In this document: positions 56,366 through 64,000 of the stretch, piece after piece
How positions within the stretch are numbered: position 1 is the stretch's first letter
Layout: every line of letters begins with the position of its first letter
Assembly: GCA_007922225.1 (NCBI GenBank)
Contig: ML679966.1
Coordinates: forward strand, 55,175,889-55,239,888
Source of the DNA: Emydura subglobosa
Lineage: Eukaryota > Chordata > Testudines > Chelidae
Length of the DNA: 64,000 bases
Direction: 5' to 3'
The notes under the pieces: generated by a model
Seen by the model: only the letters and a program-made list of their open reading frames with translations
Database searches by the model: none
Told to the model about the DNA's origin: nothing
Made by a program: the position numbers and the translations under genes

Positions 56366-57809
56366 CTTACTACTGTATGATGGCCTTAAAGGGAAGTATC
56401 ATTTCAAATTAATTGGGGTCCAAAACAAATATAGCACTCTGATAATTTACCTGTAAAAAACACTGAAAATAAATAAGAATTCTTTAAAAAATAACTATTT
56501 AGCTGCAAATCCATGCAGAAAAACTTTATGCAGTATCATCCTGATCCATGTCCATTGAAAAAGGCATCTTTCCAATAGGTTTTAGATCAGGCCCTATGAA
56601 TCTTCATTAGTTTGCTCAGCTATTTGTAAAGCTGTTTGTAAAGACAAATGCAAATACATCTGGCACATTACATGAGTGGGCTGATTCTCCTCACACAATG
56701 GTATAAGACCATTGACTTTAGTGGAGTTGTTGCTACCCTACATCAGTGTAAATGAGAAGAGAATTAGGTCCTCTGCCCTCAGCAAAAACGTACTTCATAA
56801 AATAGACACATGCTGATATGCAAAGTGAACTTCCGCACAGCTCTTCAGTGCTTCTAGCTAGTAACGTCTGTCAGAAATAATAAACAGATTCTTCCCAGTT
56901 AGGAAGCACTAATAGCTAGCCAATTATTGCATTGTACTCAACTTTTCTAGTTTCAACACTATCTTTTTTATTTTGAGAGTATTTTCTTGTAAAAACAAAA
57001 AGAGAGACAGGGTCAGAAAATGTGGGTAGAAGCAACAGATGGCGTGTACTGGTATGTTTGTGATGTGGCTGGCAGCTGATGTCTGTGCCACCATTTTTAC
57101 ATAGAATTATTCAAGGACTTGAACAACAGAATTGGCTCAGTATCTCTAATTCAGTGAATGAAATCTTGTATGCGTCTTCAAAAATATATTATAATAATTC
57201 CAGAATGAATATGATCTACCTACACTGTCCAAATCAATTAACATTTTGAAAAGCTCACTGCGTAAGACAGACTGGCTGATTAAAAGACTACAGAAATATA
57301 AGGGATTGCTACGAATACATACATAACTAGGCCCTGATCCTGGACACAGTTATGCCTGAGAGTAATGTTACTTCTGTTGGACTACTCATCTAAGTCCAGT
57401 GACTCATTTGTAAGATTTAATTTTTTAGAGTTGGTGCTGGAAGCAACCCCAAAAATTGAGGTTGCAAAACAGTTTAAATTATTGTTCCTTATTTTCATAC
57501 CCTCCTAATAGTTTCCACCTTTGGGGATGAAACTTTATATGCTTGGTCTTTTTCATAAGGTGGTGATTTTGGGGTGGGAAATCTGGAAGGATGAAGAGGA
57601 TCTTGAGGGAAAATCATTCAGCCATTGGACCACAGCAAAAAAGATGGTCCCTATATTTTGAACAGGGCTACACTATGGACATATTATAGGCTTAGGCTGA
57701 GCTTCTGTAATGCTTATGGGCAAAGAAGAGGAGCTCTTCATCTGGTTTTAAGTAGTGCTCTGCATTGCACTTGCATTCCTAATTTTTAACTCACAAAATG
57801 TGGGCAGGC
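56366..57809. other. Intergenic, no gene seen
   Basis: Another hairpin remnant at 56690-56770. Otherwise no supported feature. Confidence 0.4.
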
Positions 57810-58024
57810 AAGTAGTATCATAGGGATGGAAGGGACCTTGAGAAGTCATCAGGACCAGCCTCCTATGCTGTGGTAGGAACAAGTAAACTCAGTCCATTCC
57901 TGACAGGTGTTTTTTCCAGCCCATTTTAAAAACCTTCAATGATGCGGATTCTGCAACCTACCTTGGAAGCCTATTCCAGAGCTTAACTACCATTATAGGT
58001 AAACAGTTTTTCCTAATATCTAAC
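57810..58024 (-). mobile_element. CR1 LINE 3' end (left part of a split copy)
   Basis: Plus-strand 'atcatagggatggaagggac', 'gtcatcaggaccagcctcct', 'cctgacaggtgttttttcc', 'ttttcctaatatctaac' is the complement of the CR1 3' end. It stops at 58024 and resumes at 59007 with CTAACCTAAATCTCCCTTGC. Confidence 0.9.
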
Positions 58025-59006
58025 TATAGTAAGGCAGTGTGGCTTCTCTCTGAGCTAGAGGGGGAGGAGCCATCCTCCCTACCCAAGTGGGTGGAGCTAG
58101 ACCAACCTCACTCCTCCCACTGGGAATGGGTAGGCAGGACAGGAAGTAGCTCAGTTGGGAGAGAGACAGTGAGGGAGACAAACACGTCCTCCTCACTGCT
58201 GACTCTGCTGCCAAACCAAGAGACACCCTGCCCGGTGGGGAGCCTGTGCCTGCAGGGAAACTGCTGGGACTGCTGCTGGCTACCTACCCCTGCTGGACTG
58301 AGGCTGACCCATGGACCCAGGTACTCCTCAAGGGGAGGATATGAAATAGCCCAGGGACAGCTGACTCCAGTCGGGCTGTAGTGCTGTCAGAGGCACGGTC
58401 AATGTGTTATGGGCTGGAGTGACCCAGTGGCGAGGCATTCTCAGCCACACTATTAGGGCCCTGGGCTGGAATATGGTGAAGTCGGGTGGACCTACGTCAC
58501 CTTACCTCCTGCCACCCCACCTCTGGGTGGCAACTCCCCTACCAGGTGGCCTGAGCCCTAGATCGCTTGGTGCTCCTACCCTTACCGGAGCCCCAGACTG
58601 CTGGGGGTTCTCCAACCGATATGAGGGGCAATAGACTGCTTGCTGGCCTGACCCTTCCTGAGGCCCAGAATATATACTGCTACTTGGCAGTGCCCCAATG
58701 GAAGGGCCCAGAGCATTTAGACTACTTCTTGGCCAGGCCCTGCTTAAGGGCCCAGAGCCTATAGGTTGTACTTGTTGCTCCACCTTTGCCTAAGGCCCAA
58801 GCTCCACAGCCTGCTTGCCTGCTCCGCCCTGCCTGAGGGCCAGGGGCTACAGACTGTGTGCCTGCCCTGCTCTGTTGGAAGGCCAGGAGTAATTAATGAT
58901 TTATTGGCTAATTCCCCCTACCAATAGATGGCAATTGAGTGAAGTGGTATAGCCTCCCTCTGACCTGGGGGAGGGTGGTTAGGGGAGCAACTGGCACCCC
59001 TCTACA
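58025..59006. mobile_element. Solo-LTR-like insertion in CR1
   Basis: 982-bp GC-rich block flanked by CTAAC at 58020-58024 and 59007-59011, a 5-bp target duplication within otherwise continuous CR1. It ends in TCTACA. Inside, 58650-58860 is a diverged tandem array around GCCCTGCCTGAGGGCC, homologous in style to the minisatellite at 178-341, and 58450-58475 shares GGGCCCTGGGCTGG with the repeat at the window start. Orientation is not certain. The open frames here are compositional. Confidence 0.72.
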
Positions 59007-60370
59007 CTAACCTAAATCTCCCTTGCTGCTGAGTAAGCCTGCTACTTTTTGTCCTACTTTCAGTTAACATAGAGAACAATTGACCACCATTCTCTTTATG
59101 ACAGCCCAATATTTGAAGATTATCACATACCTCCCCCTTCTTTTCTGAAGACTAAACATGAGTGGTTTTTTTTAACTGTTCTTCATAAGTCAGTTTTGCT
59201 AAACCTTCATCATTGTTTTGCTCTTTTCTGAATTCTCTGTAATTTGTTCACATTTGTCCTAAAGTATGCTGCTCAGAATTGGACACAGTACTCCAGGTGA
59301 GGCCTCACCCATGAAAAGTAGAACAGGACAATTACCTCCTGTCTTGTATATGACACTCCTGTTAATACATTTCAGAATGATATTAGCTTTCTTTTTGCAA
59401 CTGCACCACATTGTGGACTCATGTTCAATGTGTGATTCATTAGACCCCCCCAGACCCTTTTCAGCAGGACTACCACCTAGCCAGTTATTCCCCATTTTGA
59501 AGTTATGCCTTTGATTTTCCTTCCCAAGTGAAGTACTTTGTACTTGTCTTCATTGAATTTCATCTTGTTGAATTTAGACCAATTTTCCAATTTGGCAAGG
59601 CCATTTTGAATTCTAATCCTGTCCTCCAAAGTGCTTGTAACCCCTCCCAGCTTGTTGTCATCTGCAGATCTTATAAGCATACTCTCCACTCCATTATCCA
59701 AGTCATTAAATACAAATACTGAATAGTACCGGACCCAAAACAGATCCCTGCAGGACCCACCAGATATGCCCTCCCATTTTGACAGAAAACCACTGATAAC
59801 TGCTCTTTAAGTATGGTCTTTCAACCAGTTGTGTACCTATCTCCTAATCTAGACCACTTTTGCTTATGAGAATGTCAAGTGGGACTGTGTCAAAAGCCTT
59901 CCTAAAATCAAGATACAGAACATGTATTACTTCCCCCCATCCACTAGGCCAGTTACCCTGTCAAAGAAGGAAATTAGATTGATAAGGCATGATTTATTCT
60001 TGAAAAATCCATGCTGACTATTATAACCCTATTATCCCCCAGGTGTTTACAAATTGAATGTCTAACAATTCTCTTTGTTCCCCTTTTTAAAGATAGGTAC
60101 TATATTTGCCCTTTCCCAGTCCTCTGCAACCTCAGCCATCTTTGGGGGATTTCTAAAAGATAATTGAGAATGGTTCCAAGATCACTTCAGCTAGTTCCTT
60201 AAGTACCCTAGAATGAATTTCATCCAGCCTGGCCAACTTGAATACATCTAACTTATCTGAATATTGTTGAATTTATTCTTTCCCTATTTAGATTTGCTTT
60301 TCTTCCCTTTCGTTGTTCTGACTTGCTACTGCTATTTGCAATTGCCTTCCTTTTCTCATATGTCCTAAAT
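59007..60370 (-). pseudogene. CR1 LINE reverse-transcriptase end (right part of the split copy)
   Basis: Continues the copy that breaks at 58024. The minus-strand frame 59701-59477 reads MLIRSADDNKLGGVTSTLED and MKFNEDKYKVLHLGRK, the CR1 RT motif C region (FADDTKLGG...KCKVLHLGR). Upstream parts such as 'gcttttgacacagtcccacttgac' on the minus strand (around 59874-59898) are the motif A region. Frameshifts interrupt it. Confidence 0.9.
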
Positions 60371-62789
60371 TAATTCAACTCATATTCAGAAGTGAAAAGC
60401 ACCAGTGTGCCTGGCATTCCCATTTTGTTTTATAACAGCACAGTACAAATGTCTCTAAACATGGATGGATAAAGCCAAATTTTGTTTTTAGTTCAGAAGT
60501 ACTCCTAAAGTGTGACCAAAAGGAATAAAATTGTCACCTGCGCCCCACCCTTATTGCAGTCGGTGTTTCTATAGGCACCCAATGGGCCACTCTCCCATTC
60601 CAGATAGACTGGATCCAATAACCCCTTTGTTAGGGTCTGCTGCTTTGCAGCTGAAAGCACTGTGGAGCGTCAGATGCCCAAGAAATGCACTAGAGGATTG
60701 TTTGAATTTGTGTAGTATGACTTTTATTCCTGCATGCACCTTGAATTAAAGTGTGCATAGTGTTTTTCCCAATATCTATTAATGTGCTTTATTATTGGGC
60801 AATATTTTAGGTTAAGTCAATCATCAGACAAAGCGATGTTACCAGGTAGTTAAAATAAAGCTAACAGAATCAGGCCCTGAGTAATTTTCATACTTCTGGA
60901 GGAAGCAGGGAGATTCGCAAGTGACAACAAGGATAACAAAGGAGAGACTGACAAACTGGGAAAGTTCTATATATTGGCAAAACAATTAGCATATTGTACA
61001 TACACACAATACTGTCACGCAGTATCATAAGGATAAAATCATTTACATTTCTTGTATTTTTCCATTTTAAGGAAGAATTCACATTTAACCAAACTGATCC
61101 TTCAACTCAGCCTTTTACAAATGTTTATCTAGAGACCAGATGCTGAGACTTTTGCTCAATTAGTAAACAGTCCTTGCTCAGATCAACTCCCATTGACGTC
61201 AGTTGGAATTCTGGCTTGAATAACAGCTGAGTTTAAAAAAAAAAAAAAAGTGACTATGGACCTGAGGACCTGTCCATAGATTTTAAGCTAATTTTGCCTT
61301 ATTGCTTAATTGTCGTTAGCTATGGGTTACGTACTGCAAGTCTTGTTTGCTATGAACTCGGTTTCCTTTAGCTTGGGATTTTTGATGGCATTATTAAACC
61401 TGTGCTCTCCTTCACAGCAGTTCAATGAATTATCATTACTCAAGTAGGAGAGTTAATTTCTTAATTCTTTTATGGTATTCAGAACTCTCCCTCTCCCCCC
61501 ACTGGGTCTAAGGGACTTTCATATGCCTTGCAGTCAAAAAATAACAAATTAATGACAGCACACACAGGAGAATCTTATCACTAACACTTCACAGCAGGCA
61601 AGCTGATTTGCCTGTCAAATGTAAGAAAAAAAAAAGTCTAGCTAATCCCTTAACCACCTAATAAGTAATAGCTCCTCACAATTTTACAGCTGTAATGCTG
61701 TAAAAATGGGCAAATTGGTATAAACAGAACTATTTAAAAATGTTTTTCTCTTCTCAATTCCCTTTGTTAATTTGGAAATGTGATATAACACAGTTAATAA
61801 CAAATGAAGGTATGCAATTCCTAAGGTATGTATAGTATATCAATATACATCCCTTACAGGGAGATCCACACTCATTGTTGCTTTGTGAAGGTAACATATT
61901 ATGCAGACAAAAATGGAACATAGCACATTGAACAACATGTGCAACCCCCCATTGTTATCACAGGGAGTTAGGTTTGCACAGCAAGGATGGTATGTGACCC
62001 TAGATGACCTTGAATCAGCATTGCACTACATCCCATCTGTCTATGGTTAATACGTACAGCATTCTCTTTGTCTTTCCTATCTTCCTGCTACAGTACTATC
62101 CAAGGACCTGCTCCAGCTCCCATTGTCGTCAGTGGGAGTTTAAGAAAATTAGGCAGTTTCTTCATTTTTTACTGTATTCTTTCTCATTAAAACTACTTAA
62201 TGAATAGTAACAGATGGACCGTGAGGTAGGGCTGTGTCTTGGTTATCACTGAAAGTTTTGTGCAAAGAGACAGTGGTGCAAGAGGGAGGTGAGCCAGATA
62301 TATTGTTCTATCAGAAAGTGTCAAATAGACTCTTAAGATTATGGGTAAATACTGAATTTGTAGTTAGAAACCCACTAGCATTCCCTAGATAAGAGTCAGA
62401 GTCTTCTGTGACTTATATTGATTTTACACCCATGCAACTCCATAGACTTTAGATGAGTTGTTCCTCATTTTCACACACAAGATGAGCATCACATTTTTGG
62501 TTTTGCAGAAAGGCGGGAGAGAAAAGTACAGTGCACACTCCAGGAGTTTACAACCAGGGAGTGCAATCTTAGGTATAAATTATGGAGAAGTACCAGGGTT
62601 TTGCGGCTTAATTTTAAAAGAGCAGTGTGGTTTGTGCTCTTACTTTTCTGGAGCAGGAAAGGCAGGAGATGAGGGGGATTAAAGAAAGTGGTGTTGCCGC
62701 TGGTCATTTTTTGCCCTTCCTCTAGAAACGTGTGAGTGTGATACTTGCCATGTTTTGTTCTAATTCCGAACTATTGATATGAATCCTCT
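60371..62789. other. Intergenic, no gene seen
   Basis: Hairpin repeat remnants near 61175-61225 and 62100-62145. A-runs near 61235 and 61626. Nothing coding. Confidence 0.4.
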
Positions 62790-63062
62790 AAGGGTATGTC
62801 TATGATGCAATGAAAGACCATTAGCACAGCCATAGCTGGCTTGGGTCAGCTGCCTCTGATTCATGGGCCTTGGGAGGCTGGGCTAAATATTGCAGTGTAG
62901 ATATTCAGGCTCAGGCTGGTGCCCAGTCTGACACATGGCGAGGGAGAAGGGTATCAGAGCTTTGGCTGCAACTTGAGTGGGGACATGTACCCTGCTATTT
63001 TTAGCCAGGCTCTGAGACTTGGTGCCATGGGTTTTTTATTGCAGGTTAGACATAGTCTAACA
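62790..63062. mobile_element. hAT-like MITE
   Basis: About 270 bp from TAAGGGTATGTCTATGATGC to TTAGACATAGTCTAA, with the interior order ('tagcacagccatagctggct', 'cagtgtagatattcaggctc') of a common reptile MITE with GGGTATGTCTACA-type ends. Confidence 0.65.
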
Positions 63063-64000
63063 GTCCTAATCTGTCCTTTTCTAATAAAACCCCATGATCT
63101 TAAAGAAACTAGATGCATATCTTTTAACTCTTGTGAATGGATAAGAAGTAACTGACCTTTTCCAGTGACTAAAACAGGATTGAAATGTTATGGTATTGCT
63201 ATACACCTAGTAGATATTCCCATGTTAAGAAATTCAACTCTTTCTCTCCATCCAGTATAATGACCATCAGTTGAACATCGCTTCCTCTAACCATGTATTT
63301 CATATTACAGAATCTATTCCCCCACCCCTCCCAGTTCTAATATGGATTAGAGTCCTTGTTTATTTATCTACAGAATAAGTACACCACAGGGTAGGGCTAA
63401 TTTTCCCAAAATGTAATGCCAATGTGCTAAAACAGTCACCAGGAGAGCACCATATCAAGTAGCAAGAGAGTAGTTCAGTCTCTGCCCATTAAGTCCTTAA
63501 GCTGTTTGCTGAGATTGTAAACCAGTGATATGGTAGATTTTATGATCTGTTAATCTATTCACTAGAATTCATCTGAGACCATCAATTTATTTTACTTAGG
63601 TCACAAAATACATATCATATCTATATTATACATACAATACACAATGTATAGTTAATAGTGAGTTCCTCTCAATTCAAACCAGAGATCTAAGAATAATATG
63701 TAATCTGATAATAAAACATTGAAAAGGGGGAAAAATCAGATTGATCTGAATCTATGCATTTTAAAATTATTTTCAGTTCTGAAATCCTGAACTTCGGCTT
63801 TTGACACTGAAATACATTTATAAGACCCTAAATTCTTTGAGTCTGTGTCACACTTGCAAATGCAATCATTATGGCTGTTATGTCCAGAAGTCTACCTTTA
63901 ATGCTGTTTGTACACATTTATGTCCAACAGAAACCTGGCATTACTGCACTATGTACTATCACAGTACCATATTATTGACATTATTAGTGTTAGTTCTTTA
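63063..64000. other. Intergenic, no gene seen
   Basis: AT-rich, no supported feature up to the window end. Confidence 0.45.

Overview
This window is nuclear DNA of an amniote, most likely a turtle. The only host gene is the 3' end of SPOCK3 (testican-3), read on the + strand. Four coding exons with correct splice sites and matching phases encode about the last 199 residues: EF-hand/extracellular calcium-binding domain, thyroglobulin type-1 domain and a very acidic tail. A long 3' UTR follows. The turtle assignment is an inference from the repeat mix: CR1 LINEs, DIRS and Ngaro tyrosine-recombinase retrotransposons, hAT-like MITEs and palindromic 'tcaatgggag' hairpins together. Birds have CR1 but are not known for DIRS/Ngaro.

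Layout. 1-18671 is SPOCK3 intron. It holds a GC-rich LTR-like repeat with a 41-bp minisatellite (1-449), a candidate solo LTR (3332-3751), a decayed ORF of a widespread uncharacterised repeat family (8600-9330), and a CR1 (10079-17520, minus) split by a nearly full-length DIRS element (10395-16392). The exons are 18672-18893, 30142-30204, 32048-32185 and 33561-33739. The 11.2-kb intron after the first of these carries a small TIR element (19790-20105) and a second, rearranged DIRS element (20852-24977). The 3' UTR runs from 33740 to about 35.3 kb or 35.8 kb. A 100-base assembly gap lies at 36262-36361.

Downstream is intergenic and repeat-built. An Ngaro-type element (36485-41853) has the split-direct-repeat architecture A1 ... 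B1-A2-B2, with remnants of gag, RT/RNase H, tyrosine recombinase and an SGNH-hydrolase-like ORF. It is followed by MITEs, a repeat with two tRNA-like inverted hairpins (47800-48870), a large hAT-like element (49450-50597), a non-CR1 LINE fragment (about 52100-53930, minus) and a CR1 (57810-60370, minus) split by a solo-LTR-like insertion (58025-59006).

All mobile elements seen carry stops or frameshifts and are probably inactive. I found no convincing new molecular system. The most informative structures are the DIRS internal complementary region, which still encodes the circle junction of its own element, the internally inverted second DIRS copy, and the Ngaro copy with its hydrolase remnant. 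All alignments were done by eye, so divergences and boundaries are approximate.
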